DNA of 64,000 nucleotides from Nymphaea colorata (taxonomy: Eukaryota > Streptophyta > Magnoliopsida > Nymphaeales > Nymphaeaceae). Of the stretch, positions 54,107 through 63,362 are shown piece after piece (position 1 is the first letter of the stretch; each line of letters starts with the position of its first letter). A model generated the notes under the pieces. The model was given only the letters and a program-made list of their open reading frames with translations, was not told the DNA's origin and did not search any database. Position numbers and translations under genes: made by a program. The DNA lies in contig NC_045144.1 of NCBI RefSeq assembly GCF_008831285.2, positions 18,925,716 to 18,989,715 on the forward strand, in the 5' to 3' direction.

Positions 54107-54892
54107 TACTTTTCTAACTTTCCCCATGCATTTCCCTATCAACTTGATTGAGATGTGGTGTGTAACCCAAAGTAAGAGGCACATCGTTTTCTAGATGCAG
54201 TAGGAAAGTAGGAAATTGAAGACAGTGAACGATGAAAGATTCATAGGTATAGTAAGTTGGAAGTTCTTTACCTGATCTACACTCCATTAAAGAAACTCTA
54301 TTTGCATTTGAAAATTAGGGGTTTCAACAACTAAAGCAAAATTAGGCGCATTAAATGTCTCAGTGGTACGACGCGAAAGTACGACCCTCACCTATATCAC
54401 CTACTAGGACCGAGTGCCGGAGGTGTATTTAGGGGCGAGTATTTACCATGCACCAACTTCCTTTGACTAGTGCTGTTAAAATTAAGGCTGGGCGTTGGGC
54501 CGAGTACCCGATGGTACCCGGTACTTCACCCAATTGGGCTTGGAAAAAGCATACTAGACTGGCCTAATAACTTATTGAGCTAGCCCGGGTTGGCCCGACG
54601 GGGCCTAATTAGACTGGATATGTGGTTTTTAATATTATTTTTACTATTTTAATGATTTATATTTTATTACGATTAATTATATTTATGTTTTATTTTATAT
54701 TTAAACATATATTTTTTATTTTAACTGGGTCAGGCCTGGGCTTAGGCTTCGGGTGTCGGGCCGGGCTTGGTTGCAATTGCGAGCTGTGGCCTGGCTCGAG
54801 TCCGACTCTTATCGAGCCTGGCGGGGCAAATGCCTAGGCCTGATTAAAATCAGCATGAATTAATTGTTATATTGAATATAATCTGTGATAGC

Positions 54893-54990
54893 TTCATGGG
54901 ATATAGTGGTTGGGCTGAAAATGTATCTCTTCTCGGCAGCTTCGAACCTTTGTCTGGGCTTTGGGGTTAACCTCTCCCTTACCCAAAATA
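54893..54990 (+). mobile_element. tRNA-derived SINE-like unit 3 (short)
   Basis: An A-box-like ATATAGTGGTTGGGCTG and a B-box-like CAGCTTCGAACC precede the 3' end AACCTCTCCCTTACCCAAAA. That end matches the tail of unit 1 and a bare tail at 44620-44650 (ACATCTCGCTTACCCAAAC), supporting one SINE family. Confidence 0.5.
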
Positions 54991-55659
54991 TAATTTGCGA
55001 CACTAGTTGGCTTGCCAATTTAAAAGTGTTGTACGTCAAAGTTTAAATATTTTTCAGATACATGAAAATGTTTTCTTAATTTTAAATTATTTTAAAATTT
55101 TTAATTTTAAAAAATATTTTTAAATATTATTTTACTTATTGACAGCTGATTCAGCTGAAAACGTCCAGTGTGCATGCACGACTTGGTTATCATATTTTAG
55201 CGAAAATGAGACACAAACACATTGTCGCTGACAAAACAAAAATATATTTAAGAAACCAAATAAGTGTATTTCACTTAATTGAATTAACGACAACAAAAAG
55301 AAATTCTACGAGTTTTACTAAATATCTTATAGTTTCAACAGCTCTTTTGTAATAACCTGAAGATCGATGGATTACAAAATTGGCAACTTGTGAGAAAGGG
55401 GATATATTATAGAAGACATTGTGGCAGGTCACGCTGAATAATTAGAGAAGAAGGAACCATGGGCAATAATGGAGGGAAATTTAGCTGATCACACGCTAAC
55501 ACCATCTGCGACGGAGAAGGACCGGGCGTCGTTTAGAAGGACGATAATTGTCCTTCAAATAATCGAACCCCTCACTCATCTCTATAATATCAGACGGTTG
55601 GGATCTGGTGGGACTCCAAGACCCATCACCCAACAAAAGGTAGACTAAAATAATTAAAA

Positions 55660-55672
55660 ACAACAATTCTCT

Positions 55673-55740
<68 letters not shown>

Positions 55741-55871
55741 CAGACAAAATATCAGTGGATAAGATTGATCAAGTTTTCAAAGCTTAATCATGATTTTATG
55801 CAAGAAGAGGTAGAGACAAGATGTCAAATTTGGCCGCCGGTATATAATCCTTTTCAATGACCTACTTTGTC

Positions 55872-55929
<58 letters not shown>

Positions 55930-56106
55930 CAAAATTAATATCAGTGCATAAGATTGATCAAGTTCCGCAGCTTAATCATGGTTTTATATAAGAAAAACTC
56001 GAGCTAAATTGTCATTCTTGATGGATATAATTGTATAATCTGTTGTTGTCCTCTCTCTCTCATCCTCTCTCACTCTTGGTATTATATATATATATATATA
56101 TATATA
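55660..56106. repeat. Tandem unit of about 190 bp carrying (CT)n(AT)n
   Basis: Two full units and the start of a third each begin with (CT)n(AT)n at 55672, 55873 and 56051. The full units share ATCAGTGxATAAGATTGATCAAG and CTTAATCATG about 189 bp apart, then diverge. The microsatellites were therefore multiplied as part of a larger unit. Confidence 0.75.
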
Positions 56107-56784
56107 ATATGGATTTAGATTGGAATATGGTGTTCGCAGGATACATAGACTTGAGTAAATACTAAGACTTTGTGAAATTATTATATGCTGATTGATCACC
56201 TTCATTATTGGTGTTGGCAAGGTGAAATCTTATATGGCACGGTTTAATTAGCAGTTTGTTCATGTCCCTCGCTATGTTTTTGTAAAGGAAAACACTCTGG
56301 TAATTTCCATTCCCAAATGCATCGCGACCAATTTAAAATTCCCTTTTTATTCACGTACGGACAAGATTTTAAAACTAGAGATTAACATATTCTTGACTTA
56401 TAATATATTCATCAATCATGAATTGTATCAATAAAACATGATTTCTCTGTTGATTCTTAATTTTAGAGAATGAAGTTTGGGCTTCGATTCTAATCATTGT
56501 CACATATATTTTGTACTGATATTATATAGTGATAATTTTTCGAGTATAATACAGAAAAATTATATATCTCAAAAATATCTAAGAAAAATCTTGATATTTT
56601 TTTAAAAATTAAAATATTTAATAAATCTTATAAATTATTAAAAATACATTAAAAAAAGCAAAAAATATGTACAATATGTAAAAAAAAAAAACAAACCTCG
56701 ATCACCCAAAAATGCAGAGTGTTGGGTTTTTTTTTGTTTATGATATTAACTTTGAGGCACGGCTGTGCTGGAGATGCACGCTTC

Positions 56785-57428
56785 GTTACTGTAGGGTTGA
56801 CCTTTCTTCCATTATCTGCTTATAATATTGTCCCTTACATGCAACCTCGATCATGGCTTCCCTTTGTTATCTCCTCTGCTACTGTGAGGATGAAAGAGAG
56901 AGCGAGTCCTATAGAAACGGTGAAGGAGAGGAAAAGGATTAGAGTCATCCTGTGGGTTTCTTTTTCTCTTGTTTGTTTCCCATTGGCCTTCTATAAATAC
57001 TTCCTTCTCCACCAGATATCCTCTTATTAGAGAAGAGGAGATTCCACCCAATTTGTCTTCTCAATCTGTGCTTCCGCTTTCCCAGGTTTTCCTTTCCCTT
57101 CTACCTGCAGGGTGAGGGAAAGAAAAGAGTTGTTTGATCAGAGGTTCTCTCAGTGTTTGCTCTGGCTTTTCCCATGGAAAGGTTTCCTTAGAAAGCAGGA
57201 AGAAGACTGATTGTCCGGGCCCCTTGTTGTTCTTGTGTCCCGCTTGCAGAATTTTTGTCTGAGTTGCTTTTGATTTTGAGTTTTGGCTGCATCCTTCTTG
57301 TTTCTGGTTTCCTCTTTATTCCATCTTTGTTGTTTTGGTTTCTGCTCTGAATGGTTTAGTGCACTGGTTGTTGGTCAATGACTAACACGGTGAGACCAAG
57401 AATGAAGGTTCTTCTTTACCTGGTCTAT
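56785..57428 (+). repeat. Segmental duplication, copy 1 (SAUR promoter and leader)
   Basis: From about GCACGCTT / ACTGTAGGGTTGACC the sequence is nearly identical to 63363-64000, offset 6578 bp at the start and 6572 bp at the window end. Small indels occur around 56888-56925. Copy 1 continues into the SAUR gene. How far copy 2 matches beyond 64000 cannot be seen. Confidence 0.95.
56991..57000 (+). promoter_or_regulatory. TATA box of the SAUR gene
   Basis: CTATAAATAC lies in the duplicated block and is identical in the second copy at 63563-63572. A start near 57025 would give a leader of about 1 kb if unspliced. Confidence 0.6.
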
Positions 57429-58051
57429 GACAGAGGATAACATTCAGAAAGGCACCTTCCTCCCAGGCGATCCTCCCAATCAAAATTCTCAGTGATTTTC
57501 ATCTTCTTTCTGATATCCAAATTGTGGGTCTTCTTCTGCTTTGGTCTTAACCTTCATATATTGGTGATCCCAAAATTCCTGATCGCATTTTCATCCAAGT
57601 TTCAGAGTTTTCCTTCCAGGTTTAGTGATCAAGGTCATCTCAGCAACATCCTCTCTTTTAATCTTCGTATTTTGGTAGCAAATATCGCAGAGACCATCTT
57701 GGTTGTCCAATTTGCAGGTTTCTTCTTCTTCTTCTTCTTCTTCCCTTTAAAGAAGAAAACTCCTTTGATGTGCAATCTCTGAGTTTCTGTTTCCATTTTT
57801 TCTTCTTCAACAATCTGAAACCAAACTTTGTCTGGTTCTTTGAAAACGAAACGATCTACTTCCAACCAAATTGTGGATCTTTCTTCTTCTTGATCGCCTT
57901 GAAGGACCACCAAGAAACCCATATTTTGCGAAACAAATTTGTGGGTTCGATCTCTCTGTTCATCATTGAACACTTTGGTCTTAGCGGGCATCAAATTTTT
58001 GCCAGACAAAGAAAACTCGTCTTAAGATTAATCTCAACTCCAAGCCAAGAA
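57020..58051 (+). other. Long 5' leader of the SAUR gene
   Basis: About 1 kb of pyrimidine-rich sequence separates the TATA box from the SAUR ATG, including a (TTC)n run at 57722-57743. It contains several CAG/GT pairs (for example TCCAGGTTTAG near 57617 and GCAGGTTTC near 57715), so a spliced leader is possible. The first 400 bases are duplicated at 63.6-64.0 kb. Confidence 0.45.
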
Positions 58052-58519
58052 ATGGAGAGGGTACCTGCGAGCAAGGCTAAGACGAAGAAGCTTGGCATGC
58101 TGCTGAGGGGCCTAGGCCGAAGCAGCAGCACGAGCCCCTCGCCGCCAGGGAGCCCGAAGTGGGCTCGGTCGGAGGAGGAGGAGGAAGGCGGCCGGGGACG
58201 GAGCAAGAGGCGGGTGGCGCCGGAAGGGTGCTTCTCCGTGTACGTGGGGCCGGAGAGGAAGCGGTTCGTGGTGAAGACAGAGCACGCGAACCACCCGCTG
58301 TTCAGGATGCTGCTGGAGGAGGCCGAGTCGGAGTACGGGTTCTGCAGCGAGGGGCCGATCGCCCTCCCCTGCGACGTCGACCTCTTCCTCCGCGTCCTCT
58401 GGGAGATGGACGCCGACGAGGCTGTGCCCCGCGGCCGCGGCTGCGCGTTCCCCACCAGGAAGGGCGGCGGCATCGGCGGCTACCAGCTCCTCAGCCCCTC
58501 CCGCTTCCGAGTCGGATGA
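58052..58519 (+). CDS. SAUR family protein
   Basis: A single-exon gene of 155 residues. The N-terminus is basic and Ser/Pro-rich with an acidic run (SEEEEEGG). The SAUR domain spans about residues 58-120: EGCFSVYVGPERKRFVV, then HANHPLFRMLLEEAESEYGF, then LPCDVDLFLRVLWEMD. The tail is Gly/Arg-rich. SAURs restrain PP2C.D phosphatases and so promote plasma-membrane H+-ATPase activity and cell expansion, often under auxin control. I chose ATG 58052 because it begins a normal SAUR N-terminus; the frame is open upstream to 57770 but that part is T-rich leader with Phe-rich translation. The coding region is very GC-rich compared with its flanks. SAUR genes often sit in tandem, which fits the second promoter copy at 63.4 kb. 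The exact subgroup is uncertain. Confidence 0.92.
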   Translation: MERVPASKAKTKKLGMLLRGLGRSSSTSPSPPGSPKWARSEEEEEGGRGRSKRRVAPEGCFSVYVGPERKRFVVKTEHANHPLFRMLLEEAESEYGFCSEGPIALPCDVDLFLRVLWEMDADEAVPRGRGCAFPTRKGGGIGGYQLLSPSRFRVG

Positions 58520-60229
58520 CTCGTATCGTCTCGGTTGGGATACCGTAGTTGCAAGGGGTGCTTTTTCCTTGTTTTTTTGTTTATTTTTTCCGGTTTAATT
58601 TGTCTCTTTCTTTTCCTTTTTTTTTCCTTCCATGAATCCTTCGCTTGGATTTGTATCATGAGGAAAAAAAGGAAGTATTTTGTAAGAAATGTGAAAAATA
58701 TTATCATTTTTGTACATTTTTGTCATGAAGAAAAACTTTTCCCCAGTTAAAATTGTCACCATATTTACTATGGCTACTTTTATCTCGAAAAACTACCTCG
58801 AGATGAAAATGAATGAGTTATTTGCACTTTTAACTTTAAGTTAGCATTCATGACTAAATCAATTCTCGCTTTTAGTTAAGTATTTAACCACTCTAAACTT
58901 TATGATAATTTAAAATTTTGGTATTCTTTTCACGTATTTTGTTGTATTGAACATGTAATTTTGGTATTCTTTTCACGTATTTTGTTAATTATGTCCGTAA
59001 ATGAAGTATATGAGCAAAACAATATATATACGTCAAAAAATATGTTTAAATGTATGAACTAAATCATGAATGGTTTATTAACTTTGTTGGCGTAGACTAA
59101 AATAGGTAGGTAAAAAAATCTGAGCTATTGGCTAAATAACTTGGAATCTAAACCAGGTTGGATCTGGACCCGAGTTCATCAGCTCATGTATTCCAACTCA
59201 CACTCAATTAGTGGGTGTATTAGCATCAAAAGTATAGTCAGGGGTATACCATAATTTACAAAAGACTCATACAACTACAACTCTCTGTAAAGGATTTGGA
59301 TTGGGATAATCAAGAACTACCACTATGAAAACCAAATGCTACTGAGCAGTAGAACGAGGCTCTTTGACAACTGATGCATACATTACGAGGGTTTAGGATG
59401 TTCATGCATAGAGCTGAGCAGAGTGGTGAAGCCAAGAACTTTTCATTACTAGGGGAAAACTATAGTTTGAAATTTTAATAGGGTAAACAAATAGTTTTTC
59501 ATTATGAGCCTTTAAAGTTGGCTCCTTACCTTTTATTGAAAAAACAAAATTTACATGTACAAACGAAAAAGCGTACAAAAAAGATTCAAAAAACCAAATT
59601 TACACGTACAAATATAATATCACATTTGAATTGGTGGTTGACATTCATGAGCCTTTACGTCATGCCAAATGCCAACCACGACAATCATAATGGGCCGTCC
59701 CATGAGCATCGACACAGCTATGGAAGACCAAAAGATATTCTGAGACACCTGAACCTTCAACGGTTCCTTCACCACGTCAATAAGCAAAGGAAAAAACCCT
59801 TTTCTGGTTGCTTCTCGCGACACTGCTTGACGATCTCTTTTCCCGTCAACCGCATCCAGGTTTTTGGGGGTTCAAGGACTTCAGTCCTTCCTGGCTCTAA
59901 TCCCTTGGAACTGCTGAACGGAAATCCCCTCCATGTTTTTTCTCAAGTGGGAAACCTTTTTGTTCCCTTCCGATTTTGTTCCGACCGACTGGAGCAGTCG
60001 ATTTTCTGGCGTAGCCAAGATTTCTCGGAACCATTCGGCGGCGTTCCGGCGAAAATTTGAAGTGGGTATCGGGAAAAGGTGTTTGTTTGGCTGCCAGCTT
60101 CGTGAAGTGAAGAAGCAAAAGGGTCGTATCATAGAGAGCCGAGGGACTGAAACTTGCAAGAAGAAATTTATGATGCTGCAAAATTGCTTCGTCATATGAC
60201 GACCATACATATGGACTTTCACTTATTTA
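58520..60229. other. SAUR 3' flank and gene-free DNA
   Basis: No gene is recognised. A 29-bp direct repeat (ATTTTGGTATTCTTTTCACG and onward) occurs at 58914 and 58958. Between 59.6 and 60.2 kb both strands have open frames of 60-180 codons at higher GC, but none resembles a family I know and none has clear splice or start support. Confidence 0.5.
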
Positions 60230-60342
60230 GTCCTGTATCGATGGGCGGGTGGAAGTGGCGGGGGTGATAGGGCAATAAAAGGAGCGGACTGCCGTTGTTC
60301 TAAACCACGCCTTTCTATTCTTTTTGGCTAAGATCAAGTGTA
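60230..60342 (+). pseudogene. Truncated U2 snRNA pseudogene with promoter-like elements
   Basis: Bases 60310-60342 (CTTTCTATTCTTTTTGGCTAA and on to AGATCAAGTGTA) match the first part of plant U2 snRNA with about four changes, then similarity stops abruptly in T-rich DNA. About 34 bp upstream is a TATA-like AATAAAAGG (60275). Another 34 bp upstream is GTCCTGTATCG (60230-60240), which matches the plant snRNA upstream element RTCCCACATCG except at three adjacent positions. The spacing is that of RNA polymerase II snRNA genes. Loss of the Sm site and 3' stems makes it non-functional as U2. It looks like a decayed gene copy, not a retroposed RNA. Confidence 0.65.
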
Positions 60343-61533
60343 TTTTTTCATTTATTACTTCTTCTTTTGCCAAATGGAATCTGACATATATGAGTTCGGG
60401 TTTATTATTTTTTAAAATATCTCTTTGTAGCCTTGCATGTTTCAGGAAGGTTGCTGTGTGTTATAGGCCATAATTATATTATGTTAATGGTAAAGTCGTG
60501 TATCCTTTGCCCTTTGTTTGGTTGGGTTCCTTGGGGTTGTTATTTAGAAAGTCAGTGACCTCTTTCAAGTTTCGTAGATGATTTTTACTAATATGGTTTG
60601 GCTTTCTGTTTTCTGTTGGTGTAGTTTTTATTTCTGGTCTCTTGAACCTATCATCATGATTATAGTTTTGGAAAATTTTCTTCTTTGCTGTTTTAAGTTT
60701 ATTTTCTTCTTATATGGTTTCGTTATTTACTCTTTTTTTTTTTTTTCTAGTTTGGTATAAGGAAGGTTAGAGGGTTATTCAAAGTATCTATTTCTTTTAC
60801 TTGTGTTTTTAGTATTTTCGATATCTGCTTTAAGATTTGGAATCTCTACCTTCTGCATTTCTACTTTACCTTTCCTGTAGCCTCTACTATGTTGAAAAAA
60901 CATCCACAAAACTATTTTCAATGCTTTTGATACTTCTATGGTAAAATCCAACAATTTTATTTTATTTACTAACCTTCGTATCTGTTTTTTTACTATCGAG
61001 TTTTTTAATTTTGCATTTAACCAAATGTTTTACCTGTATTGTCGGTTCCAATTATAAATTTTGTAAACTCTATATAGATTTCAAAAAATAAGAGTGCACA
61101 ATATAATGCTAGTAATTCTTTCTTATTAATTTCTATTTGCTTTTGTTTTCTTTAAATCTTCCTGCAAAAGGTTTCTTTGGTGTCTCTTTTATATCTATAT
61201 TTTAATACTAATCCATAACTTTTATCAATGATTCAAATACAATCGTTTGTTTCATCTGAGAATTCTAGCTTGGATAGGTTTTGCAAATCTTTTGTACATG
61301 TTGTCTATCAGTTTCATCTTGATAATACTCTTTATCATTTTTTAACTTGTTCTGTAAAAGTTTACAATATTCTACCAACTTAGGAATGTATTCTCGAACT
61401 TGGTTGACTAAACCAACAATAGATTATAATTTTACTTTTGTATCTAAATCATCAAACATTAATATTTTTGTACTATATGATTTTACATTTTTATCCCTAC
61501 TTTTTCTATTTCTATTCCTAGAAATTCTATCTG

Positions 61534-61917
61534 TTTTTTACAAATTATTGTTTTGCTTTTGTTTATTGTTCTTCCTGCTTTCTTAGCATAATTTATGAAT
61601 TCTCTAAGTAAAGTGTAGTGGTCTTCTTCCGTGTATGTGTATAATAATATGTCGTCAATGTATATGACATAGTTACTTAATCCTTTAAATTTTTTATCCA
61701 TAAAAGTTTGAAATCATCTATGTACATTTTTATACCCAAATGGTAATACATTTCATTCGTAAAATTTATTTGCCACTACAAACGCTTTCAAAGATTTACT
61801 TTCCTCTTCTAATTTCAGGTGGTAGAATATACTTTTGCAGTTAAATTTACTAAAATATTGATATCCTGATATTTGTTTTAATTTCAGTATTTTATTTGGA
61901 ATAAGATAATTGTATTG
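61534..61917. repeat. 384-bp tandem duplication inside the RT region, copy 1
   Basis: This segment is repeated head-to-tail at 61918-62301 with only about six substitutions, near 98% identity. Both copies contain the YIDDI-type motif on the minus strand. The duplication is younger than the decay of the element, since both copies share the same breaks. Confidence 0.92.
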
Positions 61918-62301
61918 TTTTTTACAAATTATTGTTTTGCTTTTGCTTATTGTTCTTCCTGCTTTCTTAGCATAATTTATGAATCCTCTAAGTAAAGTGT
62001 AGTGGTCTTCTTCCATGTATGTGTATAATAATATGTCGTCAATGTATATGACATAGTTACTTAATCCCTTAAATTTTTTATCCATAAAAGTTTGAAATCA
62101 TCTATGTACATTTTTATACCCAAATGGTAATACATTTCATTCGTAAAATTTATTTGCCACTACAAACGCTTTCAAAGATTTACTTTCCTCTTCTAATTTC
62201 AGGTGGTAGAATATACTTTTGCAGTTAAATTTACTAAAATATTGATATCCTGATATTTGTTTTAATTTTAGTATTTTATTTGGAATAAGATAGTTGTAAG
62301 T
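61918..62301. repeat. 384-bp tandem duplication inside the RT region, copy 2
   Basis: Second unit of the head-to-tail pair. It starts at the shared TTTTTTACAAATTATTG junction, and its end continues into RT N-terminal sequence. Confidence 0.92.
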
Positions 62302-62971
62302 TTTTGTTTTTACATTAAGATTTCTATAATCTATAACTATTATGGTTTTGTCTCTTTTTTTGCTCGCAATGTTTATTTAGTATAAAATCTAGACTATTAT
62401 GCTTTGAATTAGATTCTCTTATGTAGCCTCCTTTTAGTAGTTTTTGCATGTATTTATCAAGTTCTACTAAATCATTTGGTACATATTTTAATAGTGGTTG
62501 TGTGATTATACTATCTTCATAAATCAATTTTATTTTTACACTAGTTTTGTGTTTTTCCCATACTTCTAAAGGACGTTCTGAATATAAGGATGAAACATTC
62601 TATATGTTGAAGTTCATTTATGTCGTATATGCGTAATGTGATTTCATTTATACGTTTTCTAAATAGCTTTTGAGTCATTCAAAAGCTTCCTTTTATCCAC
62701 GGTAGGTTTCGTTTTTCACTCCTCTTTAATATTAAAGCTTTTACGTTTTAATGCTATGGTGTAGTAAGAATTCGGTGTTTTTCAGTTATTTGTATATGTA
62801 AATAGTTATTTAAGAATGGTCTTCTTAAGATTATATTTTTCCCTTGTAATTCGAAAGCGTACATCCTACTTATTTTGATTATTTTCTTCCATATTTGTAA
62901 GTGAAAATTTTCATCCATAATATATAATATATATAATATGCAAAGTTGTGATTCTAGCTTGACCAAGAAAC

Positions 62972-63326
62972 AAATTGAATTGTGCAAGTAAAGGCAAGCG
63001 ATATGTCTCAGTTGTGGTTCGAAAAGGATTAAGCATGGTAGACACAATTCACTTTTTAGATATATTTATAGAAAAAAAGTTAAATGGCACCAATCTAATG
63101 GGCAAATCAAATTTTATGTATACGTAAAATTGTTTCCACAAAAATGCTTAACCTCATCACTCACTGTTCTTCACAAAAAACGTTCAGGAAAGGAAGGAAA
63201 TGGTTGGTGCCATTTATTTTTTTTTCTATAAATATATCTAAAAAGTGAATTGTGTCTACCATGCTTAATCCTTTTCGAACCGCTACTGAGACATATCGTT
63301 TGCCTTTACTTTGCACAATTCAATTT
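62972..63326. repeat. Inverted repeat, 122-bp arms around a 110-bp spacer
   Basis: The arm at 62972-63093 is the reverse complement of 63204-63326 with about seven differences. Shared segments include GGTTCGAAAAGGATTAAGCA and its complement. The structure could be a foldback transposon or a hairpin transcript source. It lies 240 bp upstream of the TATA box of the second SAUR promoter copy and abuts the pararetroviral fragment. Confidence 0.9.
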
Positions 63327-63362
63327 CACATTGCGATTCTAGCTTGCACGCTTACTTACTTA

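Larger units (their letters stand above)
42341..56780. other. Long gene-free, repeat-dense interval
   Basis: Over about 14 kb I find no supportable gene. The interval holds tandem duplications (43068, 55660), an LTR-like segment (44030), foldback elements (44689, 44823), SINE-like units (48611, 49055, 54893), an (AAG)n tract at 46781-46811 and many (CT)n(AT)n microsatellites after 50.8 kb. A sequence near 46268-46440 starts GTGTTTGTTT and ends AAACAAAC and may be another small inverted-repeat element. Open frames listed across this interval are microsatellite translations or short unsupported frames. Confidence 0.6.
60900..62900 (-). pseudogene. Decayed endogenous pararetrovirus-like polyprotein fragment (Caulimoviridae type)
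   Basis: On the minus strand, reading from 62900 down, broken frames resemble a retropepsin-end segment (about 62750-62900), the start of a reverse transcriptase (about 62330-62560), the RT core with the YIDDILLYT catalytic motif (about 61640 and again 62020), and RNase H-like pieces ending near 60900. Order and motif style fit plant pararetroviruses more than Ty3 elements, because no integrase is seen. Many stops and frameshifts separate the pieces, so nothing is translatable. Coat and movement regions are not visible. The A-rich coding bias contrasts with the host genes. Confidence 0.7.

Noticed and set aside
56719-57030. 103-codon plus-strand frame, partly repeated at 63252-63488
   Set aside because: It lies in the duplicated SAUR promoter, spans the TATA box, and is not conserved in frame between the two copies because of indels.
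59518-60222. Plus-strand 180-codon and minus-strand 113-codon frames
   Set aside because: Overlapping frames on both strands with no recognisable domain, start context or splice support.
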